DNA of 64,000 nt from Guadua angustifolia (Eukaryota; Streptophyta; Magnoliopsida; Poales; Poaceae). The position numbers and the translations under genes were made by a program. Under the pieces are notes generated by a model. That model was not told where the DNA came from. It made no database searches and worked only from the letters and a program-made list of their open reading frames with translations. Positions 1 through 11,309 of the stretch are shown here, piece after piece; position 1 is the first letter of the stretch; every line of letters begins with the position of its first letter. Location: assembly GCA_036346375.1 (NCBI GenBank), contig CM070520.1, positions 46,209,854 to 46,273,853 of the forward strand, given 5' to 3'.

Positions 1-10
1 CCTTGAGCGT

Positions 11-650
11 GTGAAGTGGGAAAACTCGAACAGAAAATGCATGATGGTGATTAAAAACTCTATCGTGGAAGGTATAAGGGGTGCCATCCCAGAATGTGCT
101 AGTGCTAAGGAATATCTTAGCAAAGTTCAGAGTCAGTTCACTGGCTCTACTAAGATGTATGCAAACTCTCTTATGCAAAGACTTGCAAATGAGAAGTTTG
201 ATGGGCACAGTAACATTAGAGAGCACATTCTGAAGATGAGCAACATAGCCACTAAGCTGAAGACCATGGAAATGGAGATTTCAGAAGGATATTTAGTGCA
301 ATTTATCATAAATTCCTTACCCAAGGAATATGAAACTTTTGCAGTAAATTACAACTCCATAAATGAAAAATGGGGTATAGAAAAGTTAATGGCTATGTGT
401 GATCAAGAACAAGAAAGGCTTAGAGCACAAAGGCTTGACCATATCAATCATTTCAAGTCATCTACAAACAAGAAGAGCAATTTTCAGAGCAAGTCTAAGC
501 CTTCTTTTAAGAATAAGGGAAAACCTCAAAATAAGAAGTCTTCCCTTGGCCAGAAACCTTATGAAGGCAAAGGCAAGGGTCCAGCAGAGGTGGACAAGGA
601 TACATGTAGACATTGCAATCGAAAGGACACTACATGAAGGATTGCGTTCA
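11..650 (+). pseudogene. copia gag (UBN2-type) relic
   Basis: Encodes a retrotransposon Gag of the UBN2 type, which packages the element RNA into virus-like particles. A 208-residue open frame is visible. It contains the family-typical stretch ending in the LP-KEY-F segment (about residues 104-109) and a Lys/Ser-rich C-terminal region. The first half of a CCHC knuckle (CRHC) lies at residues 197-200. The rest of the knuckle (GHYMKDC-like) continues in the next frame, so a one-base deletion at roughly 615-623 splits the zinc finger. The N-terminus is probably cut by the window edge, and the ATG at 11 may be internal. Confidence 0.85.
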
Positions 651-659
651 GTTCCTTAA

Positions 660-1118
660 ATGGTGAACAAGAATGGTAAGTATCAAATTACATTCATAGA
701 TGAATCCCTGTATTTAGATTTTCCCACTCATACATGGTGGATTGACTCAGGTGCAACTGTTCATGTTGCAAATTCCTTGCAGGGATTCCATACGAAGAGG
801 ATCCTGAAAAGAGGAGAAAGAAGCATTAGAGTCGCCAATGGCATCGAAGAAGATGTTGAAGCCATCGGAGACCTCTCCCTAGAATTAAATAATAGCTTCA
901 TTCTTCATTTACATAATGTTTTAGTTGTACCCTCCATGAGGAGGAACTTGATTTCAGTATCCTGTTTAGATGATGATGGCTATACATGTCATTTTGGGAA
1001 TAAGAAATGTTTGATTCAATCAAATAATATTGATATTGGTCTTGCCTTCATGCAAGACAAGCTTTATTTACTTTCCCAAAGTAATGATGTGAATGTTGTG
1101 AATGCCTCTTCGTCGTAG
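660..1118 (+). pseudogene. copia aspartic protease segment
   Basis: The WWIDSGATVHV motif (near 738-770) carries the DSG active-site triad of retropepsin-type proteases that cleave the copia polyprotein. The downstream segment with VLVVPSMRRNLISV is the conserved tail of the copia protease region. The frame ends at a TAG at 1116-1118, and the same frame then resumes into the GAG-pre-integrase motif. The stop is therefore a nonsense mutation inside the polyprotein rather than a natural end. Confidence 0.88.
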
Positions 1119-2010
1119 AATGAATGTAATAATAAGCGAAAGAGAAGTGAAAGTGAGACGTCTTCGAAATTATGGCATTGTCGTTTAGGCCATATTTCGA
1201 GGGGGAGGATTGAGGGATTAATCAAAGAAGAAATTCTCCACCCGTTGGACTTCTCAGATTCAGAACATTGCATTGATTGCATTAAAGGCAAATATGCTAA
1301 GCAAATTAAGAAAAATGCCAAACGAAGCGCAGGAATTTTAGAAATTGTTCACACAGACATCTGTGGTCCTTTTCCTGTGAAGTCAGTGGATGGTTTTGAT
1401 TCATTCATAACATTCATCGATGATTTTTTCGCTATGGCTATATCTATCCAATTAAAGAACGATCAGAAGCATTAGATAAGTTTAAGATATTTAAGGCTGA
1501 AGTTGAAAATCAGCATGATCTAAAGATTAAAATAGTAAGATCAGACCGTGGAGGGGAGTACTACGGTAGACATACCCCTTATGGCCAGGTTCCTGGACCT
1601 TTTGCAAGGTACCTGCGGGAAAATGGCATAGTAGCCCAGTATTCTATGCCGGGCGAACCTCAGCAAAATGGAGTAGCTGAAAGGCGTAACCGCACATTAA
1701 TGGACATGGTACGAAGTATGATAAGCTACTCCACATTACCGATTAGTCTATGGATGGAGGCATTAAAAACCGCTGCCCATATTCTTAATCGGGTTCCCAG
1801 TAAGTCGGTGTCTAAAACACCATATGAGTTATGGACTGGGAGGAAGCCCACTCTGAATTATTTACATGTGTGGGGTTGTCCAGCTGAGGCTAAAGTGTTT
1901 AATCCAAACATTGGAAAGTTAGACGCTAAAGCGATCGATTGCCATTTCATTGGCTATCTGAAAGATCAAAAGGGTATGCCGATTCTATCATTGACAGATG
2001 CATGCTAAGT
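1119..2010 (+). pseudogene. copia integrase (GAG-pre-integrase + rve core), broken
   Basis: The zinc-binding HHCC region is visible as LWHCRLGH and CIDCIKGK (about 1170-1290). The core D,D,E residues appear in VHTDICGPF, RSDRGGEYYG and QQNGVAERRNRTL, followed by the region that leads into the integrase C-terminal GKLDAKAIDCHFIGY segment. This enzyme inserts the cDNA into the genome. A frameshift near 1460-1475 separates the first catalytic Asp from the second, and another near 2005 precedes the RT region, so the protein cannot be made intact. Confidence 0.9.
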
Positions 2011-3410
2011 TTGTAGAAACAAGACACGCTGTGTTCTTAGAGGAAGAAATGATCAGGGGGAGCATGGTACCCCGAGAAATAAGCCTTGAGGAGAAGCGGG
2101 TCTGTGCCCCAACTCCGATGATTCAAGAGCCCATTTTCTCGATACCTGTTGTCGTTGCACCGCCAGTTGTTGCAACACCTGCTGTTAGTTCTCCTAGTGC
2201 AGCTATTAGCGTACCTGAGGCTCCTGTTGTTGTGGAGCCCCAAGATACTGTTGTAGTTGCACCTGAAGAGCCACAACAGCCTCCTATAATGAGTAACGTA
2301 CCTACTCAAGTACCTCTTAGGAGGTCACAACGAAATAGGAGATCAGCTATTTCTGCTGATTATGAAGTTTATGTAAGTGAAGAGTTAGAGGCAGAAGGTG
2401 ATCCCACCTCTTTTGAGGAAGCCATGAGAAGTCCCCATTCATCTAAATGGCTCGCAGCCATGGAAGATGAAATGAAGTCCATGAGCGCAAATAAGGTATG
2501 GGACTTAGAAGAAATTCCTAAAGGAGCCAAAACGGTAGGCTGTAAATGGGTCTACAAAACTAAACGTGACTCCAAAGGGAATCTAGAAAGATTTAAAGCA
2601 AGGCTCGTGGCAAAAGGCTTCACTCTAGAGAGAAGGAATAGATTATAATGAAACCTTCTACTTTGTTTGATTAAAGGATTCTTTTAGAATCATCATGGCG
2701 CTTGTAGCACATTATGATTTAGAATTACATCAGATGAATGTTAAGACGGCATTCCTTAACGGGGATCTATATGAAAATGTATACATGGCTCAACCCAAAG
2801 ATTTTGTCATAGAAGGTAAAGAAAATATGGGATGCCGACTGAACAAATCCATTTATGGGCTAAAGCAAGCGTCTAGACAGTGGTACCTTAAGTTTGATGA
2901 GATTATAAGAAGTTTTGATTTTAAGGAAAATGAGGAAGATAATTGCATCTATGCTAAGTTTAAGAATGGAAAATTCATTTTCCTAGTCCTGTATGTAGAT
3001 GATATCCTGCTGGCAAGCAGCGATAAAAATCTACTTCTGGAAACTAAGAACTTCTTATCCTCAAATTTTGAGATGAAAGATCTCGGTGAGGCATATTATG
3101 TCTTAGGAATTGAAATTCACCGAGATAGAACTAAAGGGGTATTAGGCTTATCGCAAAAGGCATACTTAGAAAAGGTTCTAAAGAAATACAGTATGCATGC
3201 GTGTAAGGCTTCGCCTGCTCCAATAGTCAAGGGTGATAAGTTTGGGAATTTTCAATGTCCCAGGAACCAATATGAGATCGATCAAATGAAATCGGTTCCA
3301 TATGCTTCAGCTGTCGGAAGCATAATGTACGCCCAAGTGTGTATCATACGACTTAGCATTTGTAACCGAATGCTTGGCGATATCACCAAATCCAGAATAG
3401 ATCACTAGAA
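1998..3410 (+). pseudogene. copia reverse transcriptase, broken
   Basis: RT_2-type reverse transcriptase. It begins with the EAMRSPHSSKWLAAMEDEM segment, then the VGCKWVYKTKRDSKG fingers region, KTAFLNGDL, the YGLKQASRQW block and the catalytic YVDDILLAS motif at about 2992-3020. A Pro/Val-rich variable linker precedes it (2100-2310). One frameshift lies near 2640, just after the KARLVAKGFT block. A stop at 3406-3408 follows the CNRMLGDITK segment. Confidence 0.92.
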
Positions 3411-3960
3411 AGTGTTAAGAAAACCTTGCGGTATTTGCAAGGAAGTAAAGACCTCATGTTAACATTAGAAAGTCGAGTGCCCTCGAGATTGTGGGTTACT
3501 CGACGCAGATTTTAAGGGTGTGTAGATACTAAGAAATCCACATTATTCACCCTCGCAGGGGAGCTATTTCGTGGAAAAGCTCCAAACAAGCTATGAATCG
3601 CATAAATCGACAATGCATGCTGAGTTTGTAGCTTGTTATGAGGCAACAGGCAGGCACTATGGCTTAAGAAATTTGTACAGGGATTGAGAGTGGTGGACAA
3701 GATAGAAAGGCCACTCACAAGATAACGCGACAATGAACCAAAGAAGATTTTACTCCTATAACAACAAGTCAAGTGGTCGCCAAACACATTGACATTAAGT
3801 TTTATGTTGTGAAGGAGAAGATCCAGGATCAAACCATAAGATTAGAACATATAAGTACCAAGCAAATGCTTGCGGATCCGCTTAACTAAGGGCTTACCAC
3901 CATATGTGTTCAGAGAACACGAGTCGCATGGGTTTATTGGAAAGCCTATGATTCTGGATG
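3410..3960 (+). pseudogene. copia RNase H, multiply broken
   Basis: No long frame survives, but translated pieces carry the copia RNase H landmarks in order: LRYLQGSKDL, DADFKG (first catalytic Asp block), KSTMHAEFVACYEAT (STMEAEY block), the DIKFYVVKE segment and the C-terminal ADPL-TKGL-like end near 3870-3890. Several in-frame stops and shifts are present. Confidence 0.78.
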
Positions 3961-4144
3961 TAAGGGGTCAAATAAGCAACCATCTCCCATAAGACTAAGT
4001 TTCCGTTTTGATATAGAAAGGTGTACTATAGTCATTGAGTTCAACAAAGACGTGAATCGGGCTGTTACAAGCGCCTTGGTCTTTGTGCACTAATTTATTG
4101 ATAAGCGGGATTAATGTTAAGTTAAGTTGTTTAGTTTCAAGATC

Positions 4145-4155
4145 AAGGGGGAGAA
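4145..4155 (+). promoter_or_regulatory. polypurine tract of the copia element
   Basis: The purine run AAGGGGGAGAA directly precedes the TGTTGGGA start of the LTR. It is the expected plus-strand primer site for reverse transcription and fixes the LTR start at 4156. Confidence 0.88.
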
Positions 4156-4596
4156 TGTTGGGATAGATCTTGCGGGGAGTTCGGAACGAACTCCCCCTCC
4201 CTGCTCGCGCCCTGATCGGGGGCGCAACCAACTCATGGTTGTGGCCCTTGTCACGCCACGCGCACAAATAAAAGGAGGAGTTGAGGGCCGGCTCAGGTAC
4301 GGTTGTTCCCCGGCTTCACCTCGCTCCAACAAACCCTAGCAGACCCGATCTACTGCGCGTGGAAGTGACGGGAAAAGGCCACCGCCGCCACCTCTCGGGA
4401 ACAAAGCGCAAAGGAGGAGAAGGGAACAGCGATGCCGGCATCTGGACAGACTTCTTCTTCCTCTCCGGCGGACGGCACTGCTTCCTCTTTCTTCACCGAC
4501 GCGCGATGGCTTCTTCAAGCAACTCCAAACCCGAAGGTATTTAACCTAAGCCTTCTTCTAGGTGTTAGATCTAGGCACTAAGGTCCTTAGAATCCA
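4156..4596 (+). repeat. 3' LTR of the copia element
   Basis: The LTR starts TGTTGGGATAG immediately after the polypurine tract. Its middle is GC-rich, with an AAATAAAAGG TATA-like stretch near 4266. The end is placed at about 4596 because the reading frame of the COPB2-like exon is clean from 4597-4599 onward and the sequence there ends in CA. The 5' LTR is not in the window, so the 3' boundary and target duplication cannot be verified. Confidence 0.7.
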
Positions 4597-4874
4597 TCAA
4601 TGGGAGCATCCAGGTGTACAGTTGTGATACAATGAAGGAAATCCGCCATTTGAGACGAGCTCACTCAAAAGACGTCAACTTCAACTCTTTGGCTATTCAT
4701 GCAACCGAGCCCTACTTGCTGTCTGCATCCTCTGATGGCCATATTAAGCTGTGGGACTATGAAAAGGACTGGAAGTTAATCAGAGGTTGGCAAAGTGGGG
4801 ATGTGCAACATGTCGCGTTTAGCCCAAAGGACACGAATATTTTTGCTACTGTGGATTGGGATTTCACAGTAAAG
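4597..4874 (+). CDS. COPB2-like WD40 exon A
   Basis: The open frame from the LTR junction reads about 92 codons through two WD repeats: a SASSDGHIKLWDYEKDW repeat and a SPKDTNIFATVDWDFTVK repeat. It ends at AAG followed by the donor GTTTGG at 4875. The intron 4875-4982 ends in AG and the next exon continues in phase with the IWN of the WD repeat. No frameshift or stop is present, so this exon has remained open. Confidence 0.85.
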
Positions 4875-4982
4875 GTTTGGTTTTCCGGTCATGCATTTTA
4901 GCAAAAGAAAAAAAAATTAATAGTTAGTATTAAAAATCTTAATTTTGCTAACACATGTATGCGCTTGAATCGGTAATTACAG

Positions 4983-5043
4983 ATTTGGAATCTTCATCTT
5001 GTTGAATGTACTCTGACATTATCTTGGCCCGGAATGGACTTCA
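4983..5043 (+). CDS. COPB2-like exon B, left half (before CACTA insertion)
   Basis: 61 bases, starting IWNLHLVECTL and running to the duplicated TCA at 5041-5043. The CACTA terminus follows directly at 5044. The last base of the duplication is the first base of a codon that is completed at 16935-16936. Confidence 0.85.
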
Positions 5044-5300
5044 CACTACTACGGAAAGGGCATTTAGTACCGGTTCAAAGAGCCTTTAGTACGGTTTTGA
5101 ACCGTCTGAGCTATCCGGATCGATGCTCAAAGGCATCGATCCCGTTCCTCACCGTCATCGATAGAGTATCGATGCGGTTCAAGTCACGCGTGGCGTGCGG
5201 GAACCTCGAGGACCACATCGATCGGTTGGTGTCTCCAACGGCATCGATGAGAACCCTCATCGATGCAGCTGGTTTCTCCAACCGCATGCGATGTTTTGTA
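5044..5300 (+). repeat. left TIR and subterminal repeats of the CACTA element
   Basis: The terminal inverted repeat is followed by clustered short units (CATCGAT, ATCGATG, GGTTC and inverted forms) at least eight times up to about 5290. In CACTA elements such arrays bind the accessory TnpA-type protein and bring the ends together. Confidence 0.85.
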
Positions 5301-5516
5301 TATATATAGGTCTATTTCTCCGGTAGCTATTATATATGTGTGTGTGTTAAATCACAACTAATTAAAAGCATAGATAATCAATCATGCACTTTGCACGATA
5401 ATTAAATCTTGAACATTCATTAACAAATTTAATTACATCTAATGTATTAAAATATGTACACATATTTGTTCTTCGCTCATCGTCTAATGTATCAATATAT
5501 ATGTACACAACTTTAA

Positions 5517-8500
5517 TTACAACTTGAGTATTTTTTCCTTCATTCGCCGGGATCTTTTACGCGCATTGCTCTTGCTAGCCGTAGATGTCGACCCCGACAG
5601 TTCACTAGTCCTTATTGAAGGGCACAACCTGTTAAACATTGGTTCGTGAAACTCGCCTTTTGGATTTACGACCTCATCGTAAATAAAGCCGACGAGTTGT
5701 TCTTGGATTGCTCTCACTCGTGCCGGCGAGAGTTCCGAACCTTGTTCCGCCAAATGTTGAGGCACCTATCGTTAAGTCATTAACTAATCAATACTTGAAC
5801 TTGTACAAGATATAAGGAGTACCTATACATCATTAAAGCTAGTAATTATATTTACTCACCCCCTTGTTGCCTTTTAGCACGCGGGTCGGTGGCTCGGTTT
5901 GGGTGTGCATAAACTTCGCATACATAGTAGCCGCATAAATTGTTACCCGTAATTTGAGTCAAGATCTGCGATGGAAAAAGTTGAAAGCGTGAAATGGATG
6001 CAAGGAAATTAAGTTAACTAACTAAAAAGCTAGCATTATGATATCGTATACGAGAGGCAATTGTAATGTCAAATTTCTCCTTGAATGCGCCTTACGTTTT
6101 TAGCACGGAACCGTGTGAATGCACTACACATGTGATTCTGAATTGTACATGATTAGAATTTGTTTCAAATTGAAGGAAATAGAGCTAGTACGATAATAAA
6201 AGGAACAAGAATTAATACCGGTCGAGCATGTCGATAAAGTTTTGATACTTTTCAACCTGGTCTCCTTTATGAAGTCCATAATTGTGATCGAGCTACGATC
6301 TAGCTCGATCATAAGAAGAATCCAATGAAAACTATACATAGATGTGTCAACATAGATAACTAATTAGTTCTAACATCGTGTTATGAAAAAGGAGTAGAAT
6401 GAGGTGGTGCGAAAACACGTACTCAAATGAGTAGGCTAGATATATCTTTGACTTATATCTTTGACCCATTAGCGCATTGAATACGTTAGTCTCTGTTTCG
6501 CTTGGGTGGTCTCTAACGGTTGTCCCGTTGATAACTGCTGGGTCCATGAAGCCTATGTCGAAAATACGATCCCTTCGGCATCTTTGTATCTCCATGCTAC
6601 ATAAGAAATTAGTTAGGCTTGCAAGTTAGTATAGTACAAGGAAGTGCACGATAGTTTTTGTAAATAATTAAGACACTTACAGAGTCCAAAGAACCCATCA
6701 AGCTCACGCCGAGGGCGTCATGTCTGTATAGATCATATATGTAGTCGATCGACAACAAATTGACCTTCACCATGAAAAAAATCTTGTTGCTTAAACTTGA
6801 CGGCGAACATCTCTAGACCATGCTTGGTTGCGTCCAAGTACCATTCATGAAAATGCCGCATCTTTGTCGTTAGTCAAGCTCCTCATGCCCGACCAATGAC
6901 CCACCCATTTTAAATAACCATTTTACTTGGGCAACCTCAATCTTTTCCGTGCCTAATATTTGATTTGCGAGAAGGCCGCTTTCTTGAAGAATTTTTGCAT
7001 CTCCTTACTCTTCCCCTCGGTGACATCTTCTTCTTGGGGCATTCCTTACTCAATGTCGTCAGTAGTTTGATTTGCGAGGCATTTCTTTTTATCCTTCAAA
7101 TTTTTAATAGTCATTAAGCCTTTATAAAATTCTTACGTGCTGAGTTGAACCTTCTTCTCTGGTGACTTGGGTTTAAGAAATTTAGTTACCTCTCCTTTTA
7201 CCACCTTCTTGATCTCCTCATCGTTCATATCATCTACCGCTTGGAAGTTCACCACTTCTTGGATTGGGTGGAGGACCCGTCTTCTTGGGAGCTCTTGGCC
7301 GAGTGGCTTCATTCCTTGGTCGGCGCCTTCTTGGGAGGAGACGGGGTTCTTGTGGCGCTTTGTGCGCGGGAGGTGGTGTAGGAGTCGGCGCCTTCTTGGG
7401 AGGAGACAGGCTTCTTCGGGGCTTATATGTGCAGGAGATGGTGTAGGAGATGGGCTTCTTGTCGGGCTTATATGCGAGGAGGTGGTGTAGGAGTCAGCGT
7501 GTTCTTGGGAGGAGACGGGTTTCTTCTCGGGCTTCTTCAGCGGAGAGGACAAGTCCATGTTATCTCGAAAAATTATGTACCGCTTACGCCACAGATGAAA
7601 TTGTGTCTCGCCTCTCCTAGCTTCGTAGTCCCGTCACCTCCAGAATTTCGAGGTCAAGGTCCTCGTACCTCGGGCGCACCTCCTCCACCGAGACCTTGAG
7701 TATCCTAACGGTATCTGTTGGCCATGGATAAGCTGCCCGGCTCTAATGGGTGAGCCATACCATCGGCCGCCTTGAAGGTAAGGTTCAGCGCTTGGATATG
7801 CATCTCACAAGGTGTCCATTGCTGATGTCGTCTCACGGATACTTGTCCAAGTCCGCTTACCACCCGAAGCTTGCTTGCCTTATTGCCCGGAGGGCTAATG
7901 ATGTCTGGATTACTTGAGGTTCTTGGCCCGTCTCATGTTGTTGGCTCAAGGCTAGCTGCACCTCTCTTCGGATCTCTTCTTGCATTCTCTCATTTGTTTG
8001 ATTCAGCGTTCTTCAAGCGCACTAAGTCATTGTTCTGTCGAGCCTTGCTCCTCGCCCGACTCCTATAGGTCTCGGCGTCTGAGCGAAACCAACCTTCCAC
8101 GGACAACGCCGACGCCTCGTGTACGCCGAGGTGCTCTGGATTTTGCAAGGCCCTTGTTAGCTCATCGTTCTCCTGTTTGGCACAAAGCTACCCTGGAAGT
8201 CTCCTCGATGGGTGTACAAGCCTTCGCCACATCTCTTAGCACCTCCCCAAACCAGACATTGCCGTTATCATCAAGGGCGCCGCCGTGAGCATAGAACCAA
8301 TGCTTTGCTCTGTCGGGCCAATCCATTGTTTGGTGCGATACCCTTCGCTAGCAGGTCCTGTTCCCTCTTCTCCCATTTTGGTATTGCATGGCGGTAACCA
8401 CCAGGGCCGAGTCGGTGGTGATAATTCTTCTTCTGTGCATTCAACTTATTCTTCTCACTCAAACTTTGACCTTCGTCCGAAGTCTTGTAGTTCACAAACG

Positions 8501-9119
8501 CATCCCAGTGATCTTGCAACTTTGGGTGCTTGTTGAAGTCAGGCGTTCGATTCTTCTTGATATACTCCGTGTTCAGCTTCTTTTTATAAGTCTGGAATGC
8601 GACCGCCATCTTCTTGAGAGTGTAACTCTTCACCTTCTCTTCGGTCCCTTGGGGGAAGGTGAATGTCTCCTTCACATCGTTCCAAAGCATGTTCTTCGTA
8701 TCATGAGGGACCAGATCCCATTTTGCTATGCTAATTGCCACGTGGTCCCTAACGTGGACGCCACATGCCGAATTAGGCGCCCAAGCGCCCAGGGTGCAAG
8801 AGGTCGGCCGTCCTCGCCGACTTCGGTGATAACATGTCTTGCCTTCTTCTTCTTGCTTGGACCTCGCTGACGTGATTGCCTGCCTGGTTGACCGATCTGA
8901 AAGCATGGTACAATCATGAACGGGTCAGGATGTTGGCTTAGCATGGTAGTGGAACCGACAATCATGAACGTGACTGATTGTTACCTCGCCGGCCTCATCG
9001 TGCTCTGCAGCCTCATCGTGCTCTGCAGCCTCATTGGCCTCGGTGGCGGGTGCAGGCTCCGCCGTCTCATGACCATCAATCCCCGCAATCAAACTTAACA
9101 TAAATGCTTCATCGTCCAT
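5517..9119 (-). pseudogene. CACTA second gene: En/Spm-type (Transposase_24-like) region, Pro-rich linker and Ulp1-like C48 protease
   Basis: Reads on the minus strand from an ATG at 9119. The parts in order are: an acidic start with the repeat EAAEHDEAAEHDE; a 211-residue block (8906-8271) with VRDHVAISIAKWDLVP and the HHRLGPGGY motif of plant En/Spm Transposase_24-like proteins; a Lys/Pro-rich linker (7558-7133); RIFDIGFMDPAVIN (6595-6500); FHWILLMIELDRS (6339-6290), where FHW supplies the catalytic His of Ulp1-type proteases; the GNNLCGYYVCEVY segment, whose Cys codon is at 5933-5935; and a helix ending EVVNPKGEFHEP (5765-5650). These match the order seen in plant transposon-encoded C48 (SUMO-protease-like) proteins. 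Several introns or breaks separate the blocks, so the coding status is uncertain. Confidence 0.8.
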
Positions 9120-9292
9120 CGTCGTTTCTTAGGCTAGAAGAAGCACTGAAAATTAACGAAAATAGATTTCATTTCATGTAAAGTGATGGTACTACTCTAA
9201 AGCAGCGTGGAAGGCGGTAGAGAGAGGATGGGCGGCGACGCCGAAGATGTTCCTAATGTAAATCGGCCAAATACTATACATCTCGAAATGAA

Positions 9293-9682
9293 AAAATAAT
9301 ATGAAAAAATTCATATATTCTTAAGAATATATTTGCTTAATAAAAAATAATGAATCATTCTTATTCCACACTAAAATGATTTGAAAAAAAGCCCTGCAAG
9401 TTCAAGAAGCATGGATGTGAGGAGCGCGTACCAGAGGATGCAGGAGGCTGAAGTCCATGAGGACTTGGCAGCTAGCTTATCATGGACATAGGTTCTTTGT
9501 CTTCTTGCGAACCACTTCCATCCATAAGCGAGGCTCATACTCCGCTTCTAGGACGTCCTCAAGTCCATGCTTGAACTTGCAGGGCTTTTTTTTCAAATCA
9601 TTTTAGTGTGGAATAAGAATGATTCATTATTTTTATTAAGCAAATATATTCTTAAGAATATATGAATTTTTCATATTATTTT
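9293..9682. repeat. long inverted repeat (about 120-base arms)
   Basis: The left arm 9293-9415 and right arm 9564-9682 are near-perfect reverse complements, with a few mismatches and one 3-base gap near GCTTCTTGAA/GCTTGAA. They surround a 148-base loop. The transcript would fold into a long hairpin. It lies in the putative first intron of the second CACTA gene and may itself be an inserted foldback or MITE element. Confidence 0.92.
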
Positions 9683-9697
9683 GTACAATTAGATCAA

Positions 9698-9794
9698 ATT
9701 CATTATATCTGAGAGTTACAAAAAGAAAATTAGGACAAGTTTAAGATCTTTAAACTTGTCGATTTTTCTCTTTGTAATTCTCAGATATAATGAA
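9698..9794. repeat. second hairpin (about 45-base arms)
   Basis: ATTCATTATATCTGAGA at the left pairs with TCTCAGATATAATGAAT at the right, and pairing continues to a centre at the AGATCT near 9745-9750. Arms are almost perfect with virtually no loop. It sits 15 bases from the longer inverted repeat. Confidence 0.9.
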
Positions 9795-9799
9795 TCTGA

Positions 9800-10420
9800 A
9801 CTTAGAATAATTCACATGATACATATTCATTTGACATGATACATATACATTTCAAACTTCACATATACATAGAAATCTCACACATACATAGAAATCTCAC
9901 ATATACATAGAAAGCGATCAATAGAAATAGAAATTTCAAAATTCACGAGAAATTAGAATAATTCACATGATACATATTCATTTCACATGATACATATACA
10001 TTTCAAACTTCACATATACATAGAAATCTCACACATACATAGAAATCTCACATATACATATATATTTCAAACTTCACATATACATATATATTTCAAACTT
10101 CACATATACATATAAATCTCACACATACATAAGTATTTGAAGATTTGCCTAATAATGACAAGTAAAAGGGACATCACAACTAGCATAGTGCTCAAGTTGT
10201 CAATTTTGTATTGTTCTCAGATAACGGGTTGCCTTAAAGACCGTCCTCGTCAGTAGGGACAAAGATCATTGACCAATTTGTGACAACATTACTTTAGTGA
10301 AAATGAAACAACTTTTCCAGCACTTGACAACTTAGAATAATTCACATGATACATATTCATTTCACATATACATAGAAATCTCACACATACATAGAAATCT
10401 CACACATACATAAAAATCAA
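9800..10420. repeat. AT-rich tandem array of CACATATACATAGAAATCT-like units
   Basis: Short units (about 20 bases: TCACATATACATAGAAATC and variants) are arranged in a higher-order repeat that begins AGAATAATTCACATGATACAT, seen at about 9805, 9953 and 10330. A non-repeat stretch (10140-10325) interrupts it. Confidence 0.88.
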
Positions 10421-10446
10421 GTTCAGAATATGAATATAGATATGAA

Positions 10447-10552
10447 TCTGGGAGCATCTACATGATCAGAATAAGAATTAGCTAAACAAATCTGGGAGCA
10501 TCTACATGATCAGAATAAGAATTAGCTAAACAAATCTGGGAACATCTGAATC
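10447..10552. repeat. 44-base tandem repeat, about 2.4 copies
   Basis: The unit beginning TCTGGGAGCATCTACATGAT is repeated exactly at a 44-base interval, with a partial third copy (TCTGGGAACATCTGAAT). Confidence 0.92.
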
Positions 10553-11039
10553 ACACTACCTGGCAGCACAACACCACACACTAATACTTCACAAGCATCA
10601 CCCAGTTACAATTGCCGACAAAACTCCTTTGCCATCACAGAAAAGAAAAAGTTCACTACAGCCACAAGCTTAACAAAACAACACACTTCCAAAAAATTTG
10701 CTCCACAGATATCCGAAGACAGGCAAAAAGGATAACGCCCAGGCGCCACGATCACATTCCACCATCCAACAGACTACTCAGCCGAAACTTAACATTGAAG
10801 CACATATCACGAATAAATGTTCTACTCATATAAACCCTAGATCATCACTCGAGCAATACCTCCCTAAATGTCAAGTACTAGATCATCAAGACACAGACAC
10901 AATTGATCTAACAACTAAATGTCAATCATCGAAAATTGTTGTTGTCACAAATGGTCTCAATGACCCAATCTTCATCGAACAATAATCCCACTCTTGCAAG
11001 GTCCCCAACCACCGACATCTCAAACGCAAGAACGCAACC

Positions 11040-11280
11040 AAAACCAATCACTCGGGCACCAATGAGGAGGGCACAAACCCTAGGGTTGGCGAAGGCCGAG
11101 GGGAACAACAGCGGAGGCAAGGCGCGGAGGCAAGGCTTTGGAGGCGAGGACGGCGGTGGGGGTCGTCGGAGGACAGGAGGATGGCAGCGGTGGGGTCGGC
11201 TGAGGCGCCCCGGCCATCGAGGTCTTTGCAAACGAGCGGGAGGAGGAGGAGATTGGGGAACAATGGCGGAGTAGAAAAAT
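11040..11280 (-). other. GC-rich segment, possible 5' exon or UTR of the second CACTA gene
   Basis: A local rise in GC with CpG between AT-rich flanks. On the minus strand it lies downstream of the internal subterminal-like block and upstream of the ATG at 9119. No domain is recognisable in any frame. It could be a leader exon, or a captured host fragment. Confidence 0.4.
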
Positions 11281-11309
11281 TGGGGATGAGGCGGCAGGAT
11301 GGGTTTATA

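Larger units (their letters stand above)
1..4596 (+). mobile_element. Ty1/copia retrotransposon, 3' part with 3' LTR (left end outside window)
   Basis: Domains appear in copia order on the plus strand: gag with half a zinc knuckle, aspartic protease, GAG-pre-integrase and integrase, reverse transcriptase, RNase H, polypurine tract, LTR. Integrase before RT defines Ty1/copia rather than gypsy. The reading frame is broken many times: a one-base loss in the zinc knuckle near 620, a stop at 1116-1118, frameshifts near 1460, 2005 and 2640, and several stops in RNase H. It is therefore non-autonomous. The 3' LTR abuts the COPB2-like exon at about 4597, so the element also displaced the upstream exons of that gene. 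The phrase around the integrase Glu and the gag style suggest the Tork/Angela side of copia, but lineage is a guess. Confidence 0.93.

Noticed and set aside
9800..10552. CRISPR-like regular repeats.
   Set aside because: Repeats are AT-rich, adjacent without unique spacers, and inside a plant transposon.
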